Assembly (NCBI RefSeq): GCF_000739695.1
Contig: NZ_BBIO01000009.1
Span: forward strand, 1 to 64,000
Source of the DNA: Tepidicaulis marinus
GTDB lineage: Bacteria > Pseudomonadota > Alphaproteobacteria > Parvibaculales > Parvibaculaceae
DNA length: 64,000 nt
Direction: 5' to 3'
Shown here: positions 1 to 10,064 of the stretch, in pieces
Numbering within the stretch: position 1 is the stretch's first letter
How the letters are laid out: every line of letters starts with the position of its first letter
Position numbers and translations under genes: made by a program
The notes under the pieces: generated by a model
The model's input: only the letters and a program-made list of their open reading frames with translations
The model's database searches: none
Told to the model about the DNA's origin: nothing

Positions 1-320
<320 letters not shown>

Positions 321-382
321 GCTGATCCGACTGTTACCCCGGTGAAACTACCGAGGCCGACGCAAAACACTCAAAATTGTCT

Positions 383-400
383 TTTGACCAAAAGGTCAAA
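383..400. other. Short inverted repeat in the rRNA leader
   Basis: TTTGACC-AAAA-GGTCAAA forms a 7-bp stem with a 4-nt loop about 65 nt upstream of the 16S 5' end. In the pre-rRNA it could be part of the processing stalk or a pausing hairpin; no specific function can be assigned. Confidence 0.4.
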
Positions 401-530
401 TGACAGGGTGTTTTGAAACGTCAGACAGTCAGTGTCTTGTGCGCTCAAGCGTTTCTCTCAAGTTGCCCCGAGAGACGTTCCTGAGCTCGCCAGGACCCGC
501 CGTCCACGTTTCTCTTTCTCAAAACCACAA

Positions 531-542
531 TGTCAAAGAGCA
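531..542 (-). promoter_or_regulatory. boxA-like rRNA antitermination site
   Basis: The minus strand reads TGCTCTTTGACA, one mismatch from the canonical boxA TGCTCTTTAACA bound by NusB/NusE (S10). It lies in the leader between the rRNA promoter (761-789) and the 16S gene, where an antitermination signal is expected. Orientation and position both fit. Confidence 0.7.
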
Positions 543-760
543 AGTGTGCTTTAAGCCGCAAGGCGTCCCAAAACACGTCAGTCTGTTTCCAGACCGAAGA
601 AGCTGATTCACCTCATTAACTTAACGAGGCGGCCAGCCTTTGTACGAAGCGTTGGATCTTCGATTTGGCCACAAAAACCGCTCAAACGCAAGACCTTGCG
701 AAGGAACCGTCTTTCCACCGGGAAGTGGAGCGCCGAAGCGCCGTGGCCCGGTGAGCGCGG

Positions 761-822
761 TTTATATGGGGACTCTCCGGGGGTGTCAAACACCTTTTTG
801 AAGGATTTCTGAATTTTTTCAC
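761..822 (-). promoter_or_regulatory. rRNA operon sigma-70 promoter with A/T-rich upstream element
   Basis: The minus strand has TTGACA (complement 784-789), a 17-bp spacer, then TATAAA (complement 761-766): a near-perfect housekeeping promoter. Upstream of the -35, 790-822 is rich in A and T tracts on the minus strand, resembling an UP element. Downstream of the -10 the sequence is GC-rich (CCGCGC), as expected for a discriminator under stringent control. Predicted transcription start is near 753, giving a leader of about 430 nt before 16S. Confidence 0.8.
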
Positions 823-981
823 CGGCATACGCTAACCCCCTGAAAAATATGAAAATATTCTCCCGGATGAGGCGAAAAAACTTCCCCGGCCCACCACCTT
901 CTTCCGCCAGAAACCAATTAAACCGGCTCCGGAATTGACTCAGTTTTCCGCCCTTGCCGGTACTTGGCCGGGAACCAAGCG

Positions 982-1002
982 GTGAATCGCCCGGCGATTC
1001 AC
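982..1002. promoter_or_regulatory. 21-bp palindrome with two GANTC sites upstream of rRNA promoter
   Basis: GTGAATCGCC-C-GGCGATTCAC is a perfect 10-bp inverted repeat around one central base, about 190 bp upstream of the rRNA -35 box. Each arm contains GAATC/GATTC, i.e. GANTC, the CcrM methylation target in Alphaproteobacteria. No T-run follows on either strand, so it does not look like an intrinsic terminator. The rest of 321-1453 shows no convincing gene. Confidence 0.5.
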
Positions 1003-1245
1003 GGTTTATTGGACCTTTTGTGACAAACTCAAAACCATGCTTGGGAAAAGACGAGCAATTGGAAGGCGTTAGCAGGCGATCTTCCTGTACGGTCGAACAA
1101 AAAGGGCTAACTTGCGGAAAACCGAGGGAAATATTGGCCCGAATACTGCGTGGCCAATTGACACTTGTTCCATAGCGGGTCATCGTTCGGATCACCGTTA
1201 TGGGGATAGCGGAAACGGTCACTGTTTGAGCGAGGCAAGCTCCTT

Positions 1246-1276
1246 GCGTGAAGCAGGCGCCTCGCGTGAAGCAGGC
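1246..1276. repeat. Direct repeat of 13 bp
   Basis: GCGTGAAGCAGGC occurs at 1246-1258 and again at 1264-1276 in the region between the rRNA promoter and the M23 peptidase gene. No function can be assigned; it could be a regulator site or a chance duplication. Confidence 0.5.
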
Positions 1277-1453
1277 AGGCTACCTGGGGAATTGGGGGTA
1301 TCTTTGTTCGATTCGGGGACTCGCGTGGACGATTCATCGAGAAACGGCAACGCCGCGTATTGGCGGGCGGCAGAAGACACTGCTTGGCCGCAGCACACAC
1401 CCAAATGGCAGCGATCTCTTAAAGAGCGCCTTCACACCTTCAAGGAACGTCTT

Positions 1454-3034
1454 ATGGCATCGGCCGGGTATCTGGCCGTGCCCGGCACCGCCTCGGCCAG
1501 CGAGCGCAGCAGGTATCTGAAAGCTGCCGCCGGCATGGCGGGCTTGTCCCTTGCCCTGCTCGGCATCGGCCTTGGCGTCTTGCTCGCCCCGCATGCCGGC
1601 ACCGAACCTGCCATTCTGGCGGCCGATGCCACGCCCAAGCTGCTGGTGGAAGATATGCGCCCGCATGAAGAAGGCCGCGCGCAGGTTGCCGCCTCTTCTG
1701 TCGCGCCGGTAACGCTGCGGCTGGAAGAGCCGCGGACAACCACACAGGAAGAACTTGGCGAGACGGCGGATGAAACCGAGCTGAGCGCCAAAGATCAGAT
1801 TACGGAAGAACTTCTGAGCGCCGACGCGCCCGCCCAAAAGGCGCAAGCGGCAGCGCCGGTCACGCCGGAACGCATTACCCGCACGGTCTCCGTCGGCCGC
1901 GGCGACACGCTGATGGGCGTGCTTGTGGGCAAAGGCGCCGTGCGCGAGGACGCGCATATGGCGATCGCAGCCATGCGCTCTCATTATGACCCGCGCAAGC
2001 TGCGTGCCGGCCAGGAACTGGAACTGACTTTCGAGGAATGGCCGCGCGAGGCCGATGCGACAGCGAACGCGGATGAAGAGGCGCCCGCCAACACGCTGCT
2101 CTCCATGGCGATCAAGACCGATGTCGACCGCCAGGTTGCCGTGCACCGCATGGCCGACGGCACGTATAAAGGCGAGGAGATCGTCACGGAGCTGAAGACC
2201 GGCTACGTGCAAGCCAAAGCCACCATCGATTCCAGCCTTTTTCTCGCCGCCAATGATGCAGGCATTCCCCCTGCCATCACGGTCGAGCTGATCCGGATGT
2301 ATTCCTACGACATCGACTTCCAGCGCGAGATCCGCGTCGGCGACAGTTTCGAGGTATTCTTCGCCCGCGATTATGACGAGAACGGCGTTGCGGTGCGCGA
2401 AGGCCAGGTTCTTTACGCGGCCATGACCGTCGGCGGCAAGAAACGCCAGCTTTGGCGCTTCGATCCGGGTGACGGCAATTGGGACTATTTCGACCAGAAC
2501 GGCCAGAGCATGAAGAAATTCCTGATGAAGACGCCGATCGACGGCGCCCGCATCTCATCGAATTTCGGCCGCCGCAAGCACCCGATCCTGGGCTACACGA
2601 AACTTCATTCGGGTACGGACTTCGCCGCGCCCACCGGCACGCCGATTTATGCGGCAGGCGACGGCACGGTGGAAATGGCCCGCCGCTATGGCGGCTACGG
2701 CAACTATATCCGGCTGCGCCATGCCAATGGCTACAAGACGGCCTATGCGCATATGAACGGCTTCGCCCGCGGCATCAAGGAAGGCCGGCGCGTGCGCCAG
2801 GGCCAGGTGATCGGCTATGTCGGCACCACCGGCCGCTCCACGGGCCCGCACTTGCATTATGAAGTCATGGTCAATGGCAAGAAGACCAATCCGCTTAAAA
2901 TCCGCGTGCCGACCGGGCGCAAACTGGCGAAAGCGGAGCTCAAAAAATTCGCCGCCATTCAACAAGACATCAATTTGAAGATGGCTGCCGCGCCCGAGCT
3001 GACGAAAGTCGCCAAGGCGGATATCACCGAATAA
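1454..3034 (+). CDS. M23 family metallopeptidase, membrane-anchored (murein endopeptidase)
   Basis: Predicted zinc endopeptidase that cuts peptidoglycan cross-links in the periplasm. The 526-aa product has one hydrophobic segment (about residues 24-46), an acidic linker, a LysM/OapA-like region (about 140-200, VGRGDTLMGVLV) and a C-terminal M23 domain with the zinc ligands H385-SGT-D389 and H466-L-H468. The start is the first in-frame ATG, chosen because AAGGA lies 7 nt upstream. The frame stays open back to a TTG at 1112, and TTG 1304 or GTG 1325 are possible earlier starts; residues encoded there (basic, KERLHTFKERL) could be a real cytoplasmic tail. It is followed by a bidirectional terminator. 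Confidence 0.88.
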   Translation: MASAGYLAVPGTASASERSRYLKAAAGMAGLSLALLGIGLGVLLAPHAGTEPAILAADATPKLLVEDMRPHEEGRAQVAASSVAPVTLRLEEPRTTTQEELGETADETELSAKDQITEELLSADAPAQKAQAAAPVTPERITRTVSVGRGDTLMGVLVGKGAVREDAHMAIAAMRSHYDPRKLRAGQELELTFEEWPREADATANADEEAPANTLLSMAIKTDVDRQVAVHRMADGTYKGEEIVTELKTGYVQAKATIDSSLFLAANDAGIPPAITVELIRMYSYDIDFQREIRVGDSFEVFFARDYDENGVAVREGQVLYAAMTVGGKKRQLWRFDPGDGNWDYFDQNGQSMKKFLMKTPIDGARISSNFGRRKHPILGYTKLHSGTDFAAPTGTPIYAAGDGTVEMARRYGGYGNYIRLRHANGYKTAYAHMNGFARGIKEGRRVRQGQVIGYVGTTGRSTGPHLHYEVMVNGKKTNPLKIRVPTGRKLAKAELKKFAAIQQDINLKMAAAPELTKVAKADITE

Positions 3035-3052
3035 GCCGCGCAAGGCACACAT

Positions 3053-3082
3053 AAAAAGGCCGGAGACTTCTCCGGCCTTTTC
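3053..3082. terminator. Bidirectional intrinsic terminator
   Basis: AAAAAGGCCGGAGA-C-TTCTCCGGCCTTTTC makes a GC-rich stem flanked by A-run and T-run, so it can act on both strands. It sits between the convergent M23 peptidase and alpha/beta hydrolase genes. Confidence 0.9.
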
Positions 3083-3100
3083 TTTGCGCAAGGCCCAAGC

Positions 3101-3955
3101 TTATTCCGCCAGGAACGCCAAAACAGCAGCGTTCACAGCCTCCGGTTTTTCCAGCGGGATGAAGTGGCTCCCGCCGGGCACGATATGGAGCTGGCCGTTC
3201 GGCAAAAGCGCCGCCATTTTTTCCGTATGTGCCGGTTTCGTGGAATCGAACTCCCCCGCCATAACAAGAACGGGCGCCGATACGCCTTGCAGTTCAGCCT
3301 CGGTGATGGAGGGCTCCGTCTGCCACATGGTCATGATCTTCCCAAAGAAGACAGGCCAGTGTGCAGGGTCCTCCGCCAGACGCTCATACATGCCGCGCGC
3401 CGCTGCAAAGGCCTCATCATCCGCACTGAGCGAAGAAAAATCCCCCTCGATTCCGCTGACATCGTAATTCGCACCGATCGCCACGACTTTGCCGACACGC
3501 TCCGGCGCATGGACGGCGAGCAGCAGGCCGATAATGCCGCCATCGCTCCAGCCCACGACATCGGCTTTGGCAATGCCCAGATGATCCATCAGCGCCGTGA
3601 CATCGCCGGCCATGTCGCGGTAATGCAGCGCGCCTGCCGGCTCGCTCGAGCGGCCATGCCCGCGGCTGTCCACCGCGATAACCCGGTGCGCGTCGCTCAG
3701 GGCCCTGATCTGATAATGCATGCTTTCAATGAAGCCCGTGCCGCCATGCAGCACGATCACCGGCGGCCCCTCACCGTAAACCTCGTAGTAAAGCTCGATG
3801 CCGTTGACCGGCACCTTGTCAGCCGCATGAGGCGCGCCTGTCACCGCCTTCCAGGCATAAAAGCCCGGAATGCCGCTTGCCGACTGATTGATCCAGTAAG
3901 CCCCCGCTGCAGCTAGCAGCAAGAGGACGGCGAGTCCTGCCCAAACCTTCCTCAT
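3101..3955 (-). CDS. Alpha/beta hydrolase, membrane- or periplasm-targeted
   Basis: A 284-aa serine hydrolase of the alpha/beta fold. The N-terminus (MRKVWAGLAVLLLLAAAGAY) is a signal peptide or anchor, so it probably acts in the periplasm. Oxyanion-hole motif LHGGTGF lies near residue 70, nucleophile elbow G-W-S137-D-G, and the catalytic histidine is H264 in GGSHF. Start ATG has GGGGAGAG upstream. The substrate is not deducible; the closest functional types are non-haem peroxidase-like hydrolases and lactone or ester hydrolases. It stands alone between two terminators. Confidence 0.85.
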   Translation of the reverse strand: MRKVWAGLAVLLLLAAAGAYWINQSASGIPGFYAWKAVTGAPHAADKVPVNGIELYYEVYGEGPPVIVLHGGTGFIESMHYQIRALSDAHRVIAVDSRGHGRSSEPAGALHYRDMAGDVTALMDHLGIAKADVVGWSDGGIIGLLLAVHAPERVGKVVAIGANYDVSGIEGDFSSLSADDEAFAAARGMYERLAEDPAHWPVFFGKIMTMWQTEPSITEAELQGVSAPVLVMAGEFDSTKPAHTEKMAALLPNGQLHIVPGGSHFIPLEKPEAVNAAVLAFLAE

Positions 3956-4032
3956 GAAATCTCTCCCCTGTTGCGCCCCAACTTAAAAGCAGGAGACGGC
4001 AAAAGAACAGAGGCAAGAGCGGGAAACAAGAA

Positions 4033-4063
4033 CCAAAGAAAAGGCCGGGCAGGGCCCGGCCTT
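4033..4063 (-). terminator. Intrinsic terminator of clpB
   Basis: On the minus strand AAGGCCGGGC-CCT-GCCCGGCCTT is a 10-bp perfect stem with a 3-nt loop, followed by TTCTTTGG. It lies about 20 nt after the clpB stop codon. Confidence 0.8.
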
Positions 4064-4084
4064 CTCAAACACGTTTCATCAGAC

Positions 4085-6691
4085 TTATTCCGCCGCCGCC
4101 TGCTCGGCTGCCTTCTCATTGAAGAGCAACCCGTCTTCGCCCAGCGTCACCTTGACGGTTTCCCCGTCCTTGATTTCGCCTTCCAGCAAGAGCTCGGCAA
4201 GCGGGTCCTGCACATTGCGCTGAATGACCCGCTTCAAAGGCCGGGCGCCATAGACAGGGTCATAGCCTTTCTCGGCCAGCCAGTGCCGGGCCGCGCCGTC
4301 CAGTTCCAGCGTGATGTGCCGCCCTGCCAGAAGCTCCAGCAAACGGGCAAGCTGGATATCGACAATGGCGTCCATCTGGCTGCGGTCCAGCCGGTGGAAG
4401 AGCAGGATCTCATCGAGCCGGTTGAGGAATTCGGGCCGGAAGCGGGCACGGACCACATCCATCACCTGTTCGCGCACGGCCTCCGTGTCCTCGCCTTCGC
4501 TTTGTGCGGCCAGGAACTCGGCGCCCAAGTTCGATGTCATGATGATAATGACATTCTTGAAGTCGACCGTGCGGCCCTGTCCGTCCGTCAGGCGCCCGTC
4601 ATCGAGCACCTGAAGAAGCACGTTGAAGACATCCGGATGGGCTTTTTCGATCTCGTCGAAAAGCACGACCTGATAGGGCCGCCGGCGCACCGCCTCGGTC
4701 AGCGCCCCGCCTTCTTCATAACCCACATAGCCGGGCGGCGCCCCGATCAGCCGGGCAACCGAATGTTTCTCCATATATTCGGACATATCGAGCCGGCAGA
4801 TCGCCTGATCGTCATCGAAGAGGAACCCGGCGAGCGCCTTCGTCAGTTCCGTCTTACCGACGCCCGTCGGCCCGAGGAAGAGGAAGGAACCGATCGGCCG
4901 GTTGGGATCCTGCAAGCCCGCGCGCGCGCGGCGCACGGCGCGGGAGACGGCGGCAACCGCCTCTTCCTGCCCGATCACCCGTCCGCGCAGCGCCGTTTCC
5001 ATTTGAAGGAGCTTTTCGCGCTCGCCCTCGAGCATCTTGTCGACGGGAATCCCCGTCCAGCGGGAGACGACCTGCGCCACATCTTCGTTCGTGACGGCCT
5101 CATCCACCAGCGTCTCGCTTTCTTCCTCGGCCTGCTCAAGTTCCTGCAACCGCTTTTCCAGCGCCGGAATGATGCCGTAGGAAAGCTCGCTGGCCCGCTC
5201 CAGATTGCCCTTGCGCTGCGCCTGCACGAGTTCGTTGCGCGCGCCGTCCAGCTCTTCCTTGAGCTTTTGCGCATCGCCCAGGCGCTGTTTTTCCGCTTGC
5301 CAGGCAGCAGTCAGCGCCGCCGACTTCGAATCGAGTTCGGCCAGTTCTTGCTCAATGCGATCGAGGCGCTCTTTGGAGGCGCTGTCGGTTTCCTTTTTCA
5401 GCGCTTCGCGTTCGATCTTGAGCTGAATGATCCGCCGGTCGAGCTCGTCCAGTTCTTCCGGCTTGGAATCGACCTGCATGCGCAGCCGGCTTGCCGCCTC
5501 ATCCACAAGGTCAATAGCCTTGTCGGGCAAAAACCGGTCGGTGATATAGCGGTCCGACAGCGTCGCCGCCGAAACGATGGCACTGTCGGTAATCCGCACC
5601 CCGTGATGCAGCTCGTACTTCTCTTTCAGCCCGCGCAGGATCGAGATCGTGTCTTCCACCGTCGGCTCGGCAACGAAGACCGGCTGGAAGCGGCGGGCAA
5701 GAGCGGCATCCTTTTCCACATATTTGCGGTACTCGTTGAGCGTCGTTGCGCCCACACAGTGCAGTTCCCCGCGCGCCAGGGCGGGTTTGAGCAAGTTCGA
5801 GGCATCCATCGCCCCGTCCGTCTTGCCCGCGCCGACAAGCGTGTGCATTTCGTCGATGAAAAGAATGATCTGCCCGTCCGCCGAGCCGACTTCCGAGAGC
5901 ACCGCTTTCAGCCGCTCCTCGAACTCGCCCCGGTATTTCGCCCCGGCGATGAGCGAGCCCATATCGAGCGAAAGCAGCGACTTGTTGCGAAGACTTTCGG
6001 GCACATCGCCATTGACGATGCGCAGCGCCAGCCCTTCCACGATGGCCGTCTTACCGACGCCGGGCTCGCCGATCAGCACCGGGTTGTTTTTCGTACGCCG
6101 CGAGAGCACCTGGATTGAGCGGCGGATTTCCTCGTCGCGCCCGATCACCGGGTCGAGTTTGCCGTTGCGCGCCTCTTCGGTCAGATCGCGCGCATATTTC
6201 TTCAAGGCGTCATAGGCCTCTTCCGCCGAGGCGCTGTCGGCGGTGCGCCCTTTACGTATTTCATTGATCGCGGCATTGAGATTTTGCGGATTGGCCCCGG
6301 CAGCCGAAAGCGCTTTTTGCGCGCCCGTGCCCGGCTCGATGGCCAGCGCCAAAAGCAGCCGTTCGACGGTGACGAAACTGTCGCCCGCCTTTTTCATCAA
6401 TTGTTCGGCCTGCTCGAAAACTTTTGCGGTTTCAGGCGCGAGATAAAGCTGCCCGGCGCCGCCCCCTTCAACCTTGGGGATGGCGGCAAGCGCTGCTTCC
6501 ACCGCGCTTAAAGCCGCGGCCGGATCGCCGCCTGCATTGCGGATGAGGCCGGCGGCAAGCCCTTCTTCATCGTCCAGAATGACTTTGAGCAGATGTTCCG
6601 GCGTCAGGCGCTGATGGCCTTCACGCAGCGCCAAACCCTGGGCGGATTGAATGAACCCGCGCGCACGGTCCGTATATTTTTCCAGATCCAT
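4085..6691 (-). CDS. clpB: ATP-dependent disaggregase ClpB
   Basis: Hexameric AAA+ chaperone that extracts polypeptides from aggregates together with DnaK/DnaJ. At 868 aa it has the full family length: Clp N-domain (about 1-145), first AAA+ module with Walker A GEPGVGKT (208-215) and Walker B ILFIDEMH, a middle coiled coil (about 405-530, rich in E/K/L), and second AAA+ module with Walker A GPTGVGKT (607-614), then a C-terminal domain. The ATG has AGAGGA upstream. Expression is normally heat-shock (RpoH) driven, but no convincing RpoH promoter could be read in 6692-6850. A strong terminator follows the gene. Confidence 0.98.
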   Translation of the reverse strand: MDLEKYTDRARGFIQSAQGLALREGHQRLTPEHLLKVILDDEEGLAAGLIRNAGGDPAAALSAVEAALAAIPKVEGGGAGQLYLAPETAKVFEQAEQLMKKAGDSFVTVERLLLALAIEPGTGAQKALSAAGANPQNLNAAINEIRKGRTADSASAEEAYDALKKYARDLTEEARNGKLDPVIGRDEEIRRSIQVLSRRTKNNPVLIGEPGVGKTAIVEGLALRIVNGDVPESLRNKSLLSLDMGSLIAGAKYRGEFEERLKAVLSEVGSADGQIILFIDEMHTLVGAGKTDGAMDASNLLKPALARGELHCVGATTLNEYRKYVEKDAALARRFQPVFVAEPTVEDTISILRGLKEKYELHHGVRITDSAIVSAATLSDRYITDRFLPDKAIDLVDEAASRLRMQVDSKPEELDELDRRIIQLKIEREALKKETDSASKERLDRIEQELAELDSKSAALTAAWQAEKQRLGDAQKLKEELDGARNELVQAQRKGNLERASELSYGIIPALEKRLQELEQAEEESETLVDEAVTNEDVAQVVSRWTGIPVDKMLEGEREKLLQMETALRGRVIGQEEAVAAVSRAVRRARAGLQDPNRPIGSFLFLGPTGVGKTELTKALAGFLFDDDQAICRLDMSEYMEKHSVARLIGAPPGYVGYEEGGALTEAVRRRPYQVVLFDEIEKAHPDVFNVLLQVLDDGRLTDGQGRTVDFKNVIIIMTSNLGAEFLAAQSEGEDTEAVREQVMDVVRARFRPEFLNRLDEILLFHRLDRSQMDAIVDIQLARLLELLAGRHITLELDGAARHWLAEKGYDPVYGARPLKRVIQRNVQDPLAELLLEGEIKDGETVKVTLGEDGLLFNEKAAEQAAAE

Positions 6692-6911
6692 GACGGTCCT
6701 CTTGTCAGCACATCAAGGTTACCCGATCAAATCAGCATAGCCCGAGATGTCTATTGTGGCATTGATCTGCCGCATGCCGCAGCTTCCCTTGAAGCCCAGA
6801 CAAACAGCAGAAGATGACGCGGCCCTTAAAGGCGCCGCGCTTCATCTATATGGGTGTGCCCCATCTGCCACACAAGAAGAGTGGGATTGAAAATCTGCGC
6901 GCGGCAGCGCG

Positions 6912-7637
6912 TTACTGGGCCGCTTCCGCCGGCGTGCCGTCCGAACCGGTTCCCGACGGGCCTTCATCGCCGCCCTCACTGGAGGCATCGCTGCGCGGCG
7001 CGCGGCGCCGGCGTGTGGTGCGGCGCTTGGGCTGCGCCTCGGCGTCGCCGTTTTCTTCGGCTGCCGGCCCGTTGTCGCGGCCATTGCCTGAAGCCGTTTC
7101 CCCGGTGTCCTGCGCGCCGTTTGCCCGCTCATCGGACGGAGCTTGATCCTGCCCCGCCTGGTTCCGCTGGTCTTGGTCCCGTGACGGCTGACGGTTCTGA
7201 GTCCGGCCGCCGCGTGTGCGCGCTTGCCGGGGCTGGCCATCTGCCTGTGCTCCGGCCCCTTGTGCTCCGGCCCCTTGTGCTCCAGCCCCTTGCGCTGCAG
7301 CGCCGTCGCCGCCTTCCTCGTACTCGCCCTCCTCGCCATTATCCTGGCTCTCGGAGCGCCGGGCATCGCCGTTCTGGCGCGCCTCGTCGTTCGAATAGCT
7401 TTGATGCTGGAGAATCAGCCGGTAGTAATGCTCCGCATGCTGAAGATAGTTCTCCGCCGCAATCCGGTCGCCCGAAGATTGCGCGTCGCGGGCGAGCGCC
7501 TGATATTTCTCACAAATATGCTGAACGGTGCCGCGGATTTTTACATCCGGCCCGCTGCTGTCCATGGTCCGTCCAAGCGGATTTTGCGGACGGCGGCCAC
7601 GGCCGCGGGCTCTTTTTGGGTTTTGACCCTGCCTCAT
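6912..7637 (-). CDS. DUF4167 domain protein
   Basis: A 241-aa alphaproteobacterial protein of unknown function. The N-terminus MRQGQNPKRARGRGRR is Arg-rich and the conserved segment GPDVKIRGTVQHICEKY...EHYYRLI identifies DUF4167. The rest is low-complexity: a Gly/Ala/Gln repeat, then an acidic and Arg-rich tail with TTRRRRAPR. Basic disordered composition suggests binding to nucleic acid or ribosomes, but this is inference. ATG 7637 gives the canonical family N-terminus; an in-frame TTG at 7664 would add nine residues and is unlikely. The position between prmC and clpB is typical of the group. Confidence 0.9.
   Translation of the reverse strand: MRQGQNPKRARGRGRRPQNPLGRTMDSSGPDVKIRGTVQHICEKYQALARDAQSSGDRIAAENYLQHAEHYYRLILQHQSYSNDEARQNGDARRSESQDNGEEGEYEEGGDGAAAQGAGAQGAGAQGAGAQADGQPRQARTRGGRTQNRQPSRDQDQRNQAGQDQAPSDERANGAQDTGETASGNGRDNGPAAEENGDAEAQPKRRTTRRRRAPRSDASSEGGDEGPSGTGSDGTPAEAAQ
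7246..7295. repeat. 15-bp tandem repeat inside the DUF4167 gene
   Basis: About three and a half copies of a unit close to CTTGTGCTCCGGCCC encode repeated Gly-Ala-Gly-Ala-Gln pentapeptides on the minus strand. Because the unit is a multiple of three, copy-number change would keep the frame. Confidence 0.8.
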
Positions 7638-8076
7638 TGTTTTTCGACTCTCGTAACAGTCCAAAAAAATGGATTTATCTACTGGCTATACGCCCATTCG
7701 ATAATGTGATCGGCATATCTCGCCGCTAGAGCGGAGCGAAAGAACGTATTCTTTTTCCGCCGTGAAATTTCTGCTCATACGCTCATCGCACAATTCCGCC
7801 GGTAGAAGCCGTCAGGCGCGAACTGCTTAGGCAATGATGCGTAGAAGTTTGGCGAAGGTGCCCAATCACGGCACCCGTTACCATTATGCTTTGATTGCCT
7901 GAGATCAAGTTTGTCTGAAACCAAGCCTTGCCGCCCGTCGAAAAACTTCCTCCGAATGAAAGATCGAAGAAGGATCCATGGGCGGGACGGCAACTCAAAG
8001 CGCCAACCCTCACTCGCAACCTAGCCGCTGGGCCCGGTCTTTCCAAGTCTTTTTTACGCGGCTTTTTTGCCCGTTT
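7638..8076. other. Non-coding gap between prmC and the DUF4167 gene
   Basis: 439 bp lie between two minus-strand genes. The stretch is less GC-rich than the genes, with short T/A runs just after the prmC stop (complement of 8038-8076) that could be a weak terminator, and it must hold the DUF4167 promoter. I see no tRNA, small RNA or conserved open frame, and no confident -35/-10 pair. Confidence 0.4.
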
Positions 8077-8955
8077 TTATCGCCTGCGAACGGCCATAAC
8101 GCGGGGTTTTCCGGCCAAATCCTCGGCCACTTCGATCACATCGAGCGCCGCGCGCTCGGCCAGATCGAGCAAGGCCGTTTCCTGCCCCGCACCGAACTCG
8201 AAAACGCCGATACCACCATCAAGCGCCAGCGCACCGAACTGCCGGAAAAGAACACGGTAAGGATCGAGCCCGTCCTCACCGCCATTAAGCGCGGCATGCG
8301 GATCGTAGTCTCTAACCTCGCGCTGCAAGGCGCCGATATCCGCATAAGGAATATAAGGCGGATTGCTTACCACAAGGTGAAAACGCCCGCAAAACGCCCC
8401 GCCCCAATCGGCACAGGCAAAGGCCGCGCGGCGCTCGAGGCCCAGCGCCGCTGCATTCTGCCGGGCCATGCGCAGCGCTTTTTCAGAGCGGTCGGTGCCG
8501 AGCCCCCAAGCACCGTCAAGCGCATGAAGCAGCGCCAGCAGCAGGCAGCCCGTGCCCGTTCCGAGATCGAGCACCCGCGGGCTTTCACCCTCCGGCGCGT
8601 TAAAATGACGGAGCGCCGTTTCCACCAATGTTTCGCTATCGGGGCGCGGGTCGAGCGTTGCGTCATTGAGGCCGAACGAAAGCCCCCAAAACTCCCGCCG
8701 CCCCAGAATGCGCGAGACGGGCTCACCCGCAAGCCGCCGCTCAAGAAAGGCCTGTGCGGCATCCCGCTCTTCAATGCTCAGTTTTTCTTCCGGGGCTAAG
8801 ATCAGCGCGATCTCTTCCACGCCGAGCGCGGCGCATAGAAGAAGGCGCGCATCGAGCGCCGGAGTCTCGATACCGCTCCGGGTGAGCTCTACCGCCATCT
8901 GGCGGCGCATGTCTTCCCGGCTCGGCAAAGCTCCGGAGGGCGGCGCCTTACTCAC
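8077..8955 (-). CDS. prmC: Peptide chain release factor N5-glutamine methyltransferase PrmC
   Basis: Uses S-adenosylmethionine to methylate the glutamine of the GGQ motif of release factors. The 292-aa product has the helical N-terminal substrate domain (about 1-95), SAM-binding motif [15 protein letters not shown], and the catalytic NPPY motif at residues 198-201. The start is GTG, embedded in the stop of prfA (GTGA, 4-bp overlap), so the enzyme is translationally coupled to its substrate RF1, encoded just upstream. Confidence 0.96.
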   Translation of the reverse strand: MSKAPPSGALPSREDMRRQMAVELTRSGIETPALDARLLLCAALGVEEIALILAPEEKLSIEERDAAQAFLERRLAGEPVSRILGRREFWGLSFGLNDATLDPRPDSETLVETALRHFNAPEGESPRVLDLGTGTGCLLLALLHALDGAWGLGTDRSEKALRMARQNAAALGLERRAAFACADWGGAFCGRFHLVVSNPPYIPYADIGALQREVRDYDPHAALNGGEDGLDPYRVLFRQFGALALDGGIGVFEFGAGQETALLDLAERAALDVIEVAEDLAGKPRVMAVRRR

Positions 8956-10019
8956 GCGACATCGCCCATGGCGGCAAGCTGGGCGGCCTGGTCTTCGGCG
9001 ATCAGCGCCGAGATAAGTTCCTCCAGCGCTTCGCCTTCCAGCACCTTGTCGAGCTTGTGCAAAGTCAAATTGATGCGGTGATCGGTCACGCGCCCTTGCG
9101 GGAAATTATAGGTACGGATGCGCTCCGAGCGGTCGCCGGAGCCCACTTGGCCCTTGCGCGTTGCCGCCCGCTCTTCCGCCTGGCGCTCGCGCTCGGCTTC
9201 AAAGAGCCTGGCCCGCAGCACCTGCAAAGCGCGGGCGCGGTTCTTGTGCTGGGATTTTTCATCCTGCTGCGTCACCACGATGCCCGTCGGAATATGCGTA
9301 ATACGCACCGCGCTGTCGGTCGTGTTGACATGCTGGCCGCCCGCCCCGCTCGAGCGGTAAACGTCGATGCGCAAATCCTTGTCTTCGATCTTCACATCGA
9401 CCTCCTCGGGCTGCGGCAAAACCGCAACCGTTGCAGCGGAGGTATGAATGCGCCCGCCCGATTCCGTTGCCGGCACGCGCTGCACCCGGTGAACCCCGCT
9501 TTCGAATTTCAGCCGCGCGAAAACCCCCTCGCCCGAAACGGCAAGAATGATTTCCTTATAGCCGCCCACCTCGCCTTCCGACACGGAGATGAGTTCGATC
9601 TTCCAGCCGCGCGCGGCGGCATAACGCTCATACATGCGGAAAAGATCGCCTGCGAAAAGCGCCGCTTCATCGCCGCCCGTCCCGGCGCGGATTTCCACGA
9701 TAGCGTTGCAATTATCGGCAGCATCTTTCGGCAGCAGCATCAGCTCGACGCCGCGCTCAAGCTCGGGCAATCGCTCTTCCAGCTCTTCGGCTTCCTCGCG
9801 CGCCATCTCCGCCATTTCAGGATCGGCCTGCATTTCGCGGGCCTCCTTAAGCGCCGCCACGGCATCGCGGTACTCCATGACCGCTGCGGCAATGGGCTGG
9901 AGCTCGGAAAATTCCTTGGAGAGTTTGACGAAGCGGTCCGGCGCCAGATCGGAATTCATTTCCGATTGAATGGCATCGAACCGGTCGAGAACGCGCTGCA
10001 GCTTTTCCTGGGGTATCAT
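8952..10019 (-). CDS. prfA: Peptide chain release factor 1
   Basis: Recognises UAA and UAG and triggers peptide release on the ribosome. The 355-aa protein carries the codon-reading tripeptide PAT (183-185) and the catalytic GGQ (227-229) within [11 protein letters not shown]229 is the PrmC target. Length is normal for the family. The ATG lacks a strong Shine-Dalgarno. It lies between ispG and prmC in the order usual for Alphaproteobacteria. Confidence 0.98.
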   Translation of the reverse strand: MIPQEKLQRVLDRFDAIQSEMNSDLAPDRFVKLSKEFSELQPIAAAVMEYRDAVAALKEAREMQADPEMAEMAREEAEELEERLPELERGVELMLLPKDAADNCNAIVEIRAGTGGDEAALFAGDLFRMYERYAAARGWKIELISVSEGEVGGYKEIILAVSGEGVFARLKFESGVHRVQRVPATESGGRIHTSAATVAVLPQPEEVDVKIEDKDLRIDVYRSSGAGGQHVNTTDSAVRITHIPTGIVVTQQDEKSQHKNRARALQVLRARLFEAERERQAEERAATRKGQVGSGDRSERIRTYNFPQGRVTDHRINLTLHKLDKVLEGEALEELISALIAEDQAAQLAAMGDVA

Positions 10020-10064
10020 GGGTCCGGTCTTGCAAAGAAAAAGGAAAGGGCGACGGACCCCGCG

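Noticed and set aside
608-1222. 204-codon minus-strand frame through the rRNA leader and promoter
   Set aside because: It contains the rRNA -35/-10 boxes and has no family features or ribosome binding site; non-coding explanation is better.
3971-6118. 715-codon open frame antisense to clpB
   Set aside because: Shadow of ClpB, which has every expected motif on the other strand.
6692-6850. RpoH heat-shock promoter for clpB
   Set aside because: No CTTGAA-type -35 with a CCCCAT-like -10 at the right distance could be found, although one is expected biologically.
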